Notes under the pieces: generated by a model
Told to the model about the DNA's origin: nothing
The model's input: only the letters and a program-made list of their open reading frames with translations
Database searches by the model: none
Shown here: piece by piece, positions 10,647-20,587 of the stretch
How the letters are laid out: every line of letters starts with the position of its first letter
Position numbering within the stretch: the stretch's first letter is position 1
Assembly (NCBI RefSeq): GCF_028858725.1
Contig: NC_084789.1
Location: forward strand, 33,549,548 to 33,613,547
DNA length: 64,000 nucleotides
Source: Colius striatus
Lineage: Eukaryota; Chordata; Aves; Coliiformes; Coliidae
Direction of reading: 5' to 3'
Program-made: the position numbers and the translations under genes

Positions 10647-11498
10647 TGGGCCCATGAAACATCAGGACATCTGGGAAGAGATGCAACATATAGATGGGCT
10701 TGTGATCGAGGGGTGGACTTGACCATGGAAGCCATTACACAGGTCACCCACGAATGTGAAACGTGTGCTGCAATCAAGCGAGCCACACGAATCAAGTCTC
10801 CCTGGAACGGAGGCCGATGGCTGGGTTTTCAGTATGGTGAGGCCTGGCCAATTGACTATGTTGGACCGCTACCACAAACACATCAAGGCAAGCGTTCTAT
10901 ACTCACCATGGTGGAAGCAACTACCGGTTGGTTGGAAACATACCCTGTAAACCATGTCACGGCCCGAAATACTGTCTTGGGTCTTGAAAGGCAAGTTTTG
11001 TGGCGACACGGCACTCCAGAAAGAATTGAGTCAGATAATGGAACTCATTTTCAAAATAATCTCATAAACTCCTGGGCAAAGAAACATGGCATTGAGTGGA
11101 TATACCACATCCCCTATCACCCACAAGCCTCTGGAAAGATTGAGAGATATAACAGAATGCTAAAGACCATGTTGAGAGCACTGGGCAATGGGGCATGGAA
11201 GCAGTGGGATAAAAATTTAGCAGAAGCCACTTGGCTGGTCAATAGCAGAAGTTCAACTAACCGTCCTGGTCCTGCCCAAACAAAACCACTACATACTGTG
11301 GGAGGAGATAAGGTCCCTGTAGTGCACCCAGGGAAATGGCTGGGGAAGGCAGTATGGGTTGCACCTCCCATGGGAAAGGGCAAAACTATTCGTGGGATTG
11401 TCTTTGCTCAAGGGCCTGGGTGTACTTGGTGGGTGATGAGAAAGGATGGGGAAACTCGATGTGTACTTCAAGGAGACTTAACCTTGGGGGAAAAATAA
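10647..11498 (+). CDS. pol: ERV-L1 integrase
   Basis: Same frame as the preceding pol block, separated from it by one TGA. The N-terminal zinc-binding domain shows an HETSGHLGRD segment and HECETC (HHCC pattern). The catalytic core shows IDYVGPL, ESDNGTHF and SGKIERYN, giving the D, D, E residues. The C-terminal part (GKAVWVAPPMGKGK and WWVMRKDGETRCV) resembles the SH3-like DNA-binding domain. After 10646 the frame is open to its stop at 11496-11498, so the integrase part itself looks undamaged. It would insert viral DNA into the host genome. Confidence 0.9.
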   Translation, partial: WAHETSGHLGRDATYRWACDRGVDLTMEAITQVTHECETCAAIKRATRIKSPWNGGRWLGFQYGEAWPIDYVGPLPQTHQGKRSILTMVEATTGWLETYPVNHVTARNTVLGLERQVLWRHGTPERIESDNGTHFQNNLINSWAKKHGIEWIYHIPYHPQASGKIERYNRMLKTMLRALGNGAWKQWDKNLAEATWLVNSRSSTNRPGPAQTKPLHTVGGDKVPVVHPGKWLGKAVWVAPPMGKGKTIRGIVFAQGPGCTWWVMRKDGETRCVLQGDLTLGEK

Positions 11499-11848
11499 CC
11501 TGTTATGTGAGTTATCTGTTGTAGATGAACTTTGCAAGAAAAACTGAAAAAGTGGACAAACCAAGCCGCTCCTGGTGCCCAACACTGAACATACTGTTTC
11601 CCCTGGCCTGGATATCCATCTTGATGGATGAGACAGAAGTTATGACCTGCTCCAGTGAACATCTACAGAGAATGAAAGATATAAGAATGTTGTTTGTTTG
11701 TTTGATGCAAGATGCAAGAGGGAATACAAGAATGATGTTTGTTGAAGAGTGGGGGCACTGGTTAATGAGAGTATATAAGAATTTGTATGGGTTGTTAAGA
11801 TGGTTTGTCTGAGCATGACAGAAATGGTATGGAATAAGGGGTGGAGAC
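11499..11848 (+). other. ERV-L1 region after integrase, no env; polypurine tract at end
   Basis: About 350 bases with no plausible envelope frame. The last bases before the LTR, GGAATAAGGGGTGGAGAC, are purine-rich and match the position and sequence of the ERV-L2 equivalent, so they are the likely plus-strand primer. Confidence 0.7.
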
Positions 11849-12402
11849 TGTAGTGGGTCTGGGATGGTAGTGATTTTCCACAGCAGCTCCTGCAGTGCTG
11901 TGCTTACTGTTGATATCAATATTATGACTACCGCTCGCACAGCATCAGGACTGTCCCTCCAGCATTCCTTTCCCCACCTTCACCAATAGCTGTGGGTGGG
12001 CATGATCTTGGGAGGGACCATGGCCAGGACAGCTGATCCAGGATGTCCAAGGAGATATTCCATACCATATGACGTCAGCTCAGTAATATAAAATGGGGGA
12101 GAGGAGTTGGAAGGGGAGGCAAGATTCATTTCTGGCCTTCCCAAAGCAACCGCTACGCGTACTGAAGCCCTGCTTCTCGGGAGGTGGCCGGACATCGCTG
12201 CTGATGGGAAGTAGAGAGTAACAGCTTTATCTGCTTTTGCATTGGTTCCCGCGCACGCGTCTTTGCTGCTTCTTTATTAAATAACTTTTATCTCAACCCA
12301 CAAGACTCCCATCTTATTTTCTCCCCTTCCCTGGCTTCCTGAGGAGGTGGAAGATAGAGCAGTATGGTGGGCACCTGGCATCCAGTCAGGCTCAAACTAC
12401 CA
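11849..12402 (+). repeat. ERV-L1 3' LTR
   Basis: Matches 5724-6276 end to end. The CRE octamer (12070-12077), the TATA box and ATTAAA are conserved. It is followed directly by satellite (AAAGTAGTAAGTAGG). The visible substitutions between the two LTRs mean they have been diverging for some time. Confidence 0.9.
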
Positions 12403-13402
12403 AAAGTAGTAAGTAGGCCCCCATGTAGTCTTTCAGCCAGCACAGTGTCACATTTGCACCTGCTTTCCTGTTGTAGCTATCTCCAATCTCACTCACTTGT
12501 ACTGCTCAGGTCCCATTGAAAAAATATATGCTGTCTTTTAAGTTATAGCACTGCATACGGGAGATACAAAAGAGCTGGAAAGCAGAACCCACCTACAGTA
12601 GTAAGTAGGCCCCCATGTAGTCTATCAGCCAGCACTGTGTCACATTTGCACCTGCTTTCCTGTGGGAGCTATCTCCAATCCCACTCAGTTGGACTGCTCA
12701 GCTCGCATTGGAAAAATACATGTTTTCCGTTAAGTTATAGAACTGCGTATAGAATATACAAGACAACAGGAAGGCATACCCAATCTACTGTAGTAAGTAG
12801 GTCCCCATGTAATCCATCATCGAGCACTGTGTAACATTTGCACCTGCATTCCTGTGGGAGCTATCTCCACTAACAGTCCCTTGGACTGCTCACTCCCGTT
12901 GAAAAAATATATGCTAGCAGTTAATCTATAGCAAAGTGTATGGGAGCTAGAAGAAAGCAGGAAGGCAGACCCCATCTACACTAGTAAGTAGATCCCCATG
13001 TAGTCTATCAGCCAGCACTGTGTCACATTTGCAGCTGCTTTCCTGTGGGATCTATCTCCAATCCCAGTCACTTGGAATGCTCAGCTCCCATTGAAAAAAT
13101 TTATGCTGTTGAGAGAAGTTATACCACTGCGTATGGGATCTTCAAGAAAGCAGGAAGGTAGACCTCCCCTACAATAGTAAGTACATCCCCATGTAGTCTC
13201 TCAGCCAGCACTGTGTCACATTTTCAGCTGCTTTCCTTTGGGAGCTATCTCCAATCCCAGTCACTTGGACTGCTACACTCCTATTGAAAAAATATATGCT
13301 GTCGGTTAAGTTATACCACTGCGTATGGGAGCAAAAAAAAGCAGGAAGGCAGAGCTCACCTACAGTAGTAAGTAGGCCCCTATGTAGTCTATCAGTCAGC
13401 AC
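12403..13402 (+). repeat. Satellite block 2
   Basis: About five forward monomers joined abruptly to the ERV-L1 3' LTR on the left and to an ERV-B fragment on the right. Individual monomers show single-base changes and small indels, with the fixed word order of block 1 retained. Confidence 0.92.
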
Positions 13403-13908
13403 TGTTGTGTGGATGAATGGTTAAGGGAGCACAGGCCTTACGGCAGTTAGAAAAATTAGTGTGTTGGTCGGAGCAGTAAGCTAATGTTACTATTGATGTT
13501 ATTGAAAAAATTGTTGGCAGACCAGAAAAGCCTTAGACATGTCTTTTTGCAAGATCGTGCAGCTATTGATTTTTTGCTGTTGATGGAAGGGCAAGGATGC
13601 CAAGACTTTGAAGGCATGTGTTGTTTTAATCTTTCTGATCATAGTGAATCTATTCACTAAGATTTGGCATATTTAATGACTCACGCGAAGAATATTACGG
13701 TGTGTTATAACCCTTTTGATAATTGGCTTCAATCAGCTTTTAGGGGGTTTTCACCTTGGTTGACTATGTTAATCAAAGAAGGGTTAAGATGGATTTTTGT
13801 TATTTTGCTTTTGCTTGTAATATTTAGAATAATATATAGTTGTATTATGAAGGCAGTGCAACGACTGACTCACTCAGTCTTGATTGTGCACAAACAAAAC
13901 GGGGGAAT
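13403..13908 (+). pseudogene. env: ERV-B upstream copy: env transmembrane subunit remnant
   Basis: About 22 bases resembling the ERV-B LTR start (TGTGGATGAATGGTTAAGGG, near 13405) are joined to env transmembrane-subunit sequence. It shows [12 protein letters not shown], then CX6CC (CQDFEGMCC), [11 protein letters not shown], then the membrane anchor and a cytoplasmic tail ending in the polypurine tract AAACGGGGGAA. Stops and a frameshift break it before the LQDRAAIDF part and after SESIH. The motifs are those of alpharetrovirus gp37-like subunits. It precedes an LTR directly, so it is the 3' end of a largely deleted provirus that shares this LTR with the complete provirus downstream. Confidence 0.8.
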
Positions 13909-14500
13909 TGTGGAGGAATGGTTAAGGGAGAATGGACATGGATCCCAGGGTATAATGTTAGGCCTAATGGGACAAGGCAATCTGAGCTCTACTTGTATGA
14001 ATTTAATGCACAATCAAGACCAGAGTCAGAGCCATGGTTAAAGTAGTTGCTGTCACGTAGTCAGCGCAGACAGCAGGCCGCATTCTGCTCCTTCAAGGTC
14101 GGGCTGTTTTCAGCTAACGAGCTAACAGCTCAAGGTGGACAACAACTTCGGAGAAAAACAAGATGGGAAAATGTGAGGGAGCTTGCTTATAGCAGAAATC
14201 GCAAGTAAAATGAACAAAAGAATTTAATCTATTAGCTGCTGTTGCTGAGCTACCTTTGAAGCTGTTGGATATATAAGTTAGAGCCTGCTTTTAATAAAAT
14301 GAAGATTTCTGCTGTCACTCACATTGAGTAGGACTGATTTCTTCCCACCCAGCTGAGAATCGGACCCTGGGTTGATCGCCGCATGAAGTAGTCTTGGAGC
14401 TGGTTTTTCAGGCTTCGAGCCTGTTTTCAGACTTCGAGTCTGGTTTGCAGACTTCGAGTCTGGTTCATTTTTCAGGCCAAGAGCCAAAAACTTCGAGGCA
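13909..14500 (+). repeat. ERV-B shared middle LTR
   Basis: Runs from TGTGGAGG, directly after a polypurine tract, to a CA two bases before the primer site (592 bp). A TATATAAG TATA box lies near 14269 and AATAAA at 14293-14298. U5 contains three short hairpin units, whereas the 3' LTR of the same provirus has about ten, which largely explains the length difference (592 against 718 bp). Confidence 0.88.
14409..14462 (+). repeat. Hairpin array in U5, three units
   Basis: Units at 14409-14423 (CAGGCTTCGAGCCTG), 14428-14442 and 14448-14462 (CAGACTTCGAGTCTG), spaced 19-20 bases apart. Each folds into a 6-bp stem with a TCG loop. One base pair differs between unit types (G-C against A-T), with both partners changed. 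Confidence 0.85.
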
Positions 14501-14502
14501 TA

Positions 14503-14520
14503 TGGCGCCCGAGCAGGGAC
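14503..14520 (+). other. Primer binding site, tRNA-Lys3-like
   Basis: TGGCGCCCGAGCAGGGAC has one mismatch to the complement of tRNA-Lys3. It differs from the tRNA-Trp site of the related ERV-A, so the two families use different primers. Confidence 0.85.
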
Positions 14521-14685
14521 CATCACTGGGTGTTACCGGGTAAAGAACCTGTCTGCGGGGAGCTGAAACTTGAAAATCCGGAGGCAGAGACAGTCGTCGG
14601 AGGAGGAAGTCTGCCAGATCCCAAGCGGAGGTTGCTGTACCCGGGGCAGTGACTACAGGTTGCAGTGAGACGAGGATCTGACAAC

Positions 14686-16448
14686 ATGGAAAAGGACTCT
14701 CACTTTTACATCGCTTTTTAGAAAAGCGGGGGGTGCACTTTAAATTGACCGATTTATCTGGTCTACTTGTATATGGTAATTGTAAAGGCTTTTTTAAGGA
14801 CTCTGAGAAATATTTTGATGAGGAGGAGTGGAGAGCATATGGGACTTGTCTTTGGGACTTGGTTATAGACGAAGATAAGACTGCTCGGAAACTGATGAAA
14901 CAGTGGAGAGAAGTAATTAACTGTTTGAAAAATTATAAGTTGGAAAAGGATTTGGCTGCTGCTGTGACTCAGCGGCTTGATATGCCTGAGACTGCAGTCG
15001 AGCCGACAGCTGGACTGCTCGGTATCGGTGTGTCTCTCCTCCCTTTTCTGGTGAACCTGTTGCAGTTCGTGGGACAGCAACTGCGGCTGCGGTTTCGGCA
15101 GCCTCGACTTCTGAGTCAGTCCCTGATTCATGTTGTACTCCAAGCACCCCCCCCCGATCTGCCCTCTAGTTCGTCCGCTCCCTTAACAGCTGTGGGAAAC
15201 GGTGCAAGGGAAAAGACAGAATCTGCTGAGAAAAAGGAACTGCCTGAATCTTCAGCTCCATGTGTTCCTTCAAAGGAGCAGAGTGGCGTCAAAAAGATTA
15301 TTCAAGTGTGTTATTGTGGTGTTGACTGGCGACGTGTGGCTGAGCAGGCTAGTGGAGAGGGGGATTATGAAGCCGCCGTCACTTTGACTTGTCCAGCATT
15401 GTATATGAGAGATGCGGTGGGGAATGTGAATGGTGATTATCACCCCTTAAATTGGAAATTGCTCACCCAATTGCGAGCTACAGTTAACGAAGTAGATATT
15501 CATAGTGAACCTGCCAAACAAATGCTAAACTATATTTGGAGCACCGGGATATTACTCCCGGAGGATATAAAAACTATCATGAGATTAATACTTACTCAGT
15601 CTCAACAATTATTATGGCAGGCTTATTGGCAACAGCAATGTGATGCCAGCCAGGCTATTCCCAGACAACAAAATGATCCTCTTTTTGGGGTCATCTCAGC
15701 ACAATTAATGGGAACAGGACCTTTTGCCACTGTAGAAATGTAACTATATATGGGACCCGAGGTCAGTCGAGAAAGTATGCGAACTGCCCGTCTTGCTTTA
15801 GATCATGTACGTGAATCCGCTCCTGTACCTTCTTATATGAGTATACGACAAGGGAGGAGCGAGGCTTTTGGGCCGTTTGTAGACAGAGTGGCTGAGGCTC
15901 TAAACAAAGCTGGGGTCCCCGATTACCTTAAAGGACCGCTGTTAAAACAATGCCTCCTTGAAAATAGCAATATGCAAACTAAAGGGGTGCTGGTTACCTT
16001 GCCAATCGGAGCTTCGATAGAGGATATGCTGGAGCGAATGTCACGAGTTCCTGCTGGGGATCAAGCTATGTTGGTAGAGGTGTTGTCTCGCATGGGGGAA
16101 AAAATTGAGAATATGGGAAAAGATTTAGCCGCAGCTCAGGAAAGTGCATTCGCAGCAGCATTAGCCCCCTTAAGATCCAATAGTGGGGCAAGTAAAGGGG
16201 AGGAAAAACGGGTTAAGTGTTTTTGTTGTGGTAAAGAGGGTCACTACAAAAGGAATTGTAAAGCTAAAATACGGTGTGAGACCTGTCAAAATAATTCTCA
16301 TATAACTGGTGGGTGTCGGTCGGGAAACGGACGAGTGAGCGCGACAGGCAGCCGTGCAACGACAACAGTAGCGGCTCTGGCACAATATGTTCACCAAACG
16401 TTCCAGACTGCAGCCCAGCAACCAAGGGGAGTCTGGGATTCGACCTGA
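14686..16448 (+). pseudogene. gag: ERV-B gag, one frameshift and one stop
   Basis: An ATG at 14686 begins a matrix domain homologous to ERV-A, but a one-base shift near 14719 moves the frame; the rest of matrix and the start of capsid are open to a TAA at 15741-15743. The second part, 15750-16448, holds the major homology region (IRQGRSEAFGPFVDR) and two zinc knuckles, CFCCGKEGHYKRNC and CETCQNNSHITGGC. A proline/serine-rich linker separates matrix from capsid. The frame ends at 16446 inside the dUTPase sequence, which is read in the -1 frame. The domain order matches ERV-A Gag. Confidence 0.87.
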
Positions 16449-17137
16449 TTACGGCAGTAGATACCACTCTTATTACACGAGAACCTGTCAAGATACCATC
16501 TACTCTGACAGGACCATTACAATGTAACGGGAGCTCTTGTGGTGCTTTGCTTTTAGGACGATCATCATCAGCTATTAACGGTCTCTTGATAGTCCCCGGA
16601 GTGATAGATGCAGACTATACTGGGGTAATACAGATTGTGGCTTATACATTGTTTCCTCCTGTACACATTCCAAAAGGCAGCCGTATTGCCCAGCTTGTGC
16701 CTGTGCCTCACCTTTTAGCAGATGCTGCAGCAGAGGCACCATGGAGAGGAAATCAAGGATTTGGGTCCTCTGGTGGGATTGCACTGTTAGCACTGCCAAT
16801 GAATCGACACCCGATGACTATGGTAACTTTTAGCTATCAGACTGATTCAATTGTCTTGTGAGCTTTGTTGGACACTGGCGCAGACATTACTATTGTGTCA
16901 CGAGACAGATGGCCTCGATCCTGGCCGTTACAGCCATCTGTTAGGGGGGTAGAGGGTGTCGGCGGCCCCTCTCCAATTATGCGTAGTATTGACAGAATTT
17001 TGATTACCCTCGACCACCAAACAGCAGGACTATTTGTCACAGTAATGCCATTACCACAAGGAGTGGATGCTCTGATCGGTCGAGATTATCTCACCCAAAT
17101 TCGAGCAGTCCTAACAACAGAACATACACCTTTTTAG
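16420..17137 (+). pseudogene. pro: ERV-B dUTPase-protease, one in-frame TGA
   Basis: The dUTPase is well preserved: GFDL (about 16436), GRSSSAINGL, GVIDADYTGVI and the glycine-rich RGNQGFGSSG near the end, which are the conserved trimeric dUTPase motifs. A TGA at 16859-16861 separates it from the protease, which has LLDTGADITIV with the DTG starting at 16871 and a later IGRDYL. The frame is -1 relative to gag and +1 relative to pol, implying two ribosomal -1 shifts in the ancestor; I did not find a convincing slippery heptamer. Confidence 0.87.
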
Positions 17138-19803
17138 CCTTGGACACTGCTGGACTGTGGTCTTTCCCAATCCGGCTGACGTGGCATTCTAACACACCCG
17201 TCTGGATTGAGCAGTGGCCCTTGAAAGGAGAAAGACTACACCAGGCCAATCTCCCGGTACAGGAACAACTTCAATTGGGTCATACTAAGCCATCTACGAG
17301 CCCTTGGAATACTCCTATTTTTGTTATACCTAAGAAATCAGTGAAATTTCGCTTGTTGCATGATTTGCGAGCCATCAATGATCAGATGCAGGACATGGGG
17401 GCCCTACAACCTGGCATGCCGAATCCGGCAATGTTGCCTGAAAATTGGGCTATCTTAATAATAGATTTGAAGGACTGTTTTTTCTCGATTGCATTACATC
17501 CAGATGATCATCAGCGGTTTGCATTTACGATACCAGCAGTGAATAGAGAGAGTCCAGCACAGAGATATGAGTGGACTGTGCTGCCACAAGGGATGAAAAA
17601 TAGTCCGACAATTTGTCAGCTGTATGTAGATAATGCCCTGCGACCCATTCGGCATAAGTCGCCCCATGCACTTGTGTATCATTATATGGATGATATCCTC
17701 ATTGCTCAGGAGGAGGCATTTACTGCAGATCAAGAGAGAGATCTAGAAACCATATTACAAGCACAGGGACTGACTCTTGCTCCTGAAAAGGTACAAAGAC
17801 GTCCAGCATGGCAGTATTTGGGCTGGAGTATTACGAAGGCTCATATTAGGCCGCAAAAGTTCCATATTCATACCAAGATAAAAACTGTAAATGATGCACA
17901 AAAATTAATGGGGGATTTGCAATGGTTGCGCCCTATTGTTGGAATCACTAATGACATGCTAGAACCGCTGCACCCCTTATTGAAGGGAACAGACCTATCG
18001 GCAAAAGTAAAGCCGACAGCAGAACAACTGCAAACCATTGCTGAAATTTCTGACCTCATTACCACTCGGCAAGTCGATCGTCGTGATCCAGATTGCCCCA
18101 TTGATTTGACCATTTTGCAGGGCAAAGAACGGTTTCTTGGTGCATTAACACAGTGCAAAAAACAAAAAGAGAGGCTAATCGTCCTGGAATGGCTATTCAC
18201 CACGTTACAGCCTAAATGGACAATTGAACAAAAAACTGTGGGCTTAGCAATGCTTATTAGAAAGGGACGCACTCGAATCTTACAGGTGAGCGGCCAAGAG
18301 GCAGGAACGATATATGTGCCTATAGCGAAAAGAGATCTGGAATGGATCATAGCAACATCGGAGCCTCTACAGCTTAGTTTATTGTTATCTGCCCAAAAAA
18401 TAAACATACAGTCCCTAAAATCTAAGGTGTTGGCGTGTATGACACAACAACAGTGGATTATTCGTCCTAAGCTAAGTGAGCAACCTTTGTCAAATGCCGT
18501 TACAGTATATACAGAGGCAGGAAAGAAATCTCAACGGGCTGTAATAGACTGGGAAGAGGCAGGACAATGGAAACACCAGCTATTACATGCCACGGAAATG
18601 GACTCTTTACAGACTTTAGCACTTTTTGCGGTTTTTCGGGCCCTTGAAATGTGGTGGTGTAAACCGTTGAATATTGTAACTGACTCTTTTTATGTTGCAG
18701 GAATTTCTCAGCAAATAGAAGATGCTCGCATTAAAGATGTGCGCAATCGACGCCTTTTTGACCTACTTAGAGCCATGCAGGCCGCTATCCGGCAGCACAC
18801 ATCTCCATATTGTGTAATACATATCAGAAGTCATAAGTATGACATTGGTTTAGGAGCAGGAAATGCTAGAGCGAACAAGCTGGTAGCTTTGGGGGTGCCT
18901 GTAAATAAATTCAATCAGGCAAGAGAAGCCCATGCCACCTTTCATCAAAATGCCAGAGGTCTAAAGAGAAGTTTTGACCTTTCAATAGAGGATGCTTGAG
19001 CAATAGTGAGGGCTTGCCCGCAGTGTAGCCACTGCGGCCCAGGATAAGGTCTGGGAGTCAACCCCAGGGGTCTGGGACCATTAGAATTGTGGTAGATGGA
19101 CGTCACTCACATTTCTGAATTTGGAAGACTTAAATATGTTCATGTAACTGTGGATTCATTCAGTAATTATATATGAGCAATGGCTCAAGCCGGAGAAAGG
19201 GTAACGCATGTAATCCGATATGCCACTGCATGTTTTGCTGTTATGGGGGTGCCAGGCACCATTAAGACTGATAATGGCCCTGCATATGTTAGTCAACGGG
19301 TGGGACAGTTTTTCCAAACCTGGGGAGTGAAACACATTACAGGGGTATCACACTCACTGACAGGATGGGCTATAGTGGAACGAACTCATCAAGTGTTAAA
19401 ATCATATTTAAGTAAAATGTCTGACATACAGGACCCACAGGAACGGTTGTCTAAGGTATTGTTTACTATAAATCATTTATGTATCTTTGGGGAGGAGAAA
19501 GAACCTCCAGCTCGACTACATCAAGGAATGGTGCAAAAATCCAAAAGACCGCCAGCAATGTGGGTAACTTACAGAGATCCACGAACAGGTATATGGCAGG
19601 GCCCAGCTAAAGTGCAGTATTTAGGCAGGGGTTACATGTCTGTGCTTACACCTACAGGTCCAATATGGGTTCCTGCGAAATGGACTAGAGTGGCTGTTAC
19701 TCCTAATAATCCTGATGGTGACAGTTCACACATTGCCATTGAATCAAGTAAATCCATGTCAGAACATGTGGGTCACCTGGGCGAATCAGACAGGCCAAGC
19801 TGA
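17138..19803 (+). pseudogene. pol: ERV-B pol, four clustered stops in integrase
   Basis: 619 codons are open through reverse transcriptase and RNase H: LLHDLRAINDQM, IDLKDCFFSIAL, LPQGMKNSPT and YMDD (17684-17695). RNase H shows YTEAGKKS where ERV-A has YTDAGRKS, so the first catalytic acidic residue is Glu, and ANKL replaces ADKL further on. In integrase, four in-frame stops (18997, 19045, 19093, 19176) cluster within about 180 bases; after them the frame is open to 19803 with KTDNGPAYVS and IVERTHQVL. The end overlaps env by 89 bases. Confidence 0.9.
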
Positions 19804-20587
19804 CTTTTGTCTGAGTCTTCAGTCGGTGAGTGATACATTCCGCACCTGCCTGGTTGGGATACCAGATTTTGATCCTAGTGATTTGCAGAAATATGTCAGC
19901 GGGAGCGCCTCCTGTTCCAGCAAAGTGACATTGGACTGTGCCGCAGACTCGTTAAGTCGGCTCAAAGTCCCTCTTCCCTGGGACCCACAAGAGTTGGAGT
20001 TGCTGGGAAGTCAAGCAATCGGAAACATAACGAATGGGAGTTGGACTCGTACTTGTTTTAGCTTTGGGACTAAATATCAAGGACTAAGAGGAATGGAACA
20101 ATATAAAAATACGGTTAAGCAGTGGACTGATGTTTCCCCCGAAGGTGCATATAGTCGATTTGTAGATCCAAAAGGAAGATATTGTGGACTGGCCATAGGA
20201 CAATTTGGTGGAACTTGGATGGCCAATTTATCTGGATTGATATATGGGGGGACTAACATTGGTTGGGAACGCGGAAACCCTCAGGGGCCTACTCTGTGGA
20301 GCAATGGGTCTGCTAAAGCTCTCCCCAATAACATCTTAAAGGTTCACGCTAAGAATATTACGGTGGGTTATAACCCTTTTGATAACTGGCTTCAATCAGC
20401 TTATAGGGGGTTGTCACCTTGGTTGATTATGTTAATCAAAGAAGGGTTAAGATGGATATTGATTATTTTGCTTTTGCTTATAATCTTTAAGATAGTATAT
20501 AGTTGTATTACGCAGGCAGTGCATAGACTGACTGACTCAGTCTTGATTGTGCAAAAACAAAACGGGGGAATTGTGGAGAAAAAATGA
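19715..20587 (+). CDS. env: ERV-B Env with internal deletion: surface part joined to membrane anchor
   Basis: An uninterrupted 290-codon frame. Residues about 18-205 are surface-subunit sequence (NMWVTWANQTGQADFCLS, then PQELELLGS, several NxS/T sites and many Cys). The frame then passes, near 20340, straight into the membrane-proximal segment (NPFDNWLQSAYRG), the hydrophobic anchor (about 20446-20514) and a short tail ending at the polypurine tract and first LTR bases. Missing are the basic cleavage site, fusion peptide, LQxRAAIDF region and CX6CC, the last two of which survive in the upstream copy at 13560-13640. As encoded it would be an uncleaved surface domain on a membrane anchor without fusion parts. 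Whether it is expressed is unknown. Confidence 0.82.
   Translation: MVTVHTLPLNQVNPCQNMWVTWANQTGQADFCLSLQSVSDTFRTCLVGIPDFDPSDLQKYVSGSASCSSKVTLDCAADSLSRLKVPLPWDPQELELLGSQAIGNITNGSWTRTCFSFGTKYQGLRGMEQYKNTVKQWTDVSPEGAYSRFVDPKGRYCGLAIGQFGGTWMANLSGLIYGGTNIGWERGNPQGPTLWSNGSAKALPNNILKVHAKNITVGYNPFDNWLQSAYRGLSPWLIMLIKEGLRWILIILLLLIIFKIVYSCITQAVHRLTDSVLIVQKQNGGIVEKK
20557..20571 (+). other. ERV-B polypurine tract
   Basis: AAAACGGGGGAAT directly precedes the 3' LTR and is the likely plus-strand primer. It also encodes part of the Env tail (KQNGGI). The same tract occurs before the middle LTR at about 13897-13908. Confidence 0.75.

Larger units (their letters stand above)
5724..12402 (+). mobile_element. 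ERV-L1, class III (spuma-like) provirus without env
   Basis: A nearly full-length provirus with two LTRs of about 553 bp, a tRNA-Lys1,2-type primer site, an upstream hydrophobic reading frame, gag, protease, reverse transcriptase, RNase H and integrase. No env lies between integrase and the 3' LTR. Gag, pro and pol share one frame. Only three in-frame stops (8313, 8652, 10644) interrupt about 4.7 kb, so it looks younger than ERV-A. The left flank is ERV-A integrase but the right flank is satellite, and no target duplication matches. A relative, ERV-L2, lies at 47869-54253. Confidence 0.9.

Noticed and set aside
11499..11848. A small env or accessory gene after ERV-L1 integrase
   Set aside because: Short frames lack signal peptide, membrane anchor or Cys pattern, and ERV-L2 has no corresponding frame.
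17100..17140. Programmed frameshift heptamer at the ERV-B pro-pol border
   Set aside because: A short T run is present just before the stop, but it does not fit X XXY YYZ in the needed frame; I could not support a specific slip site.
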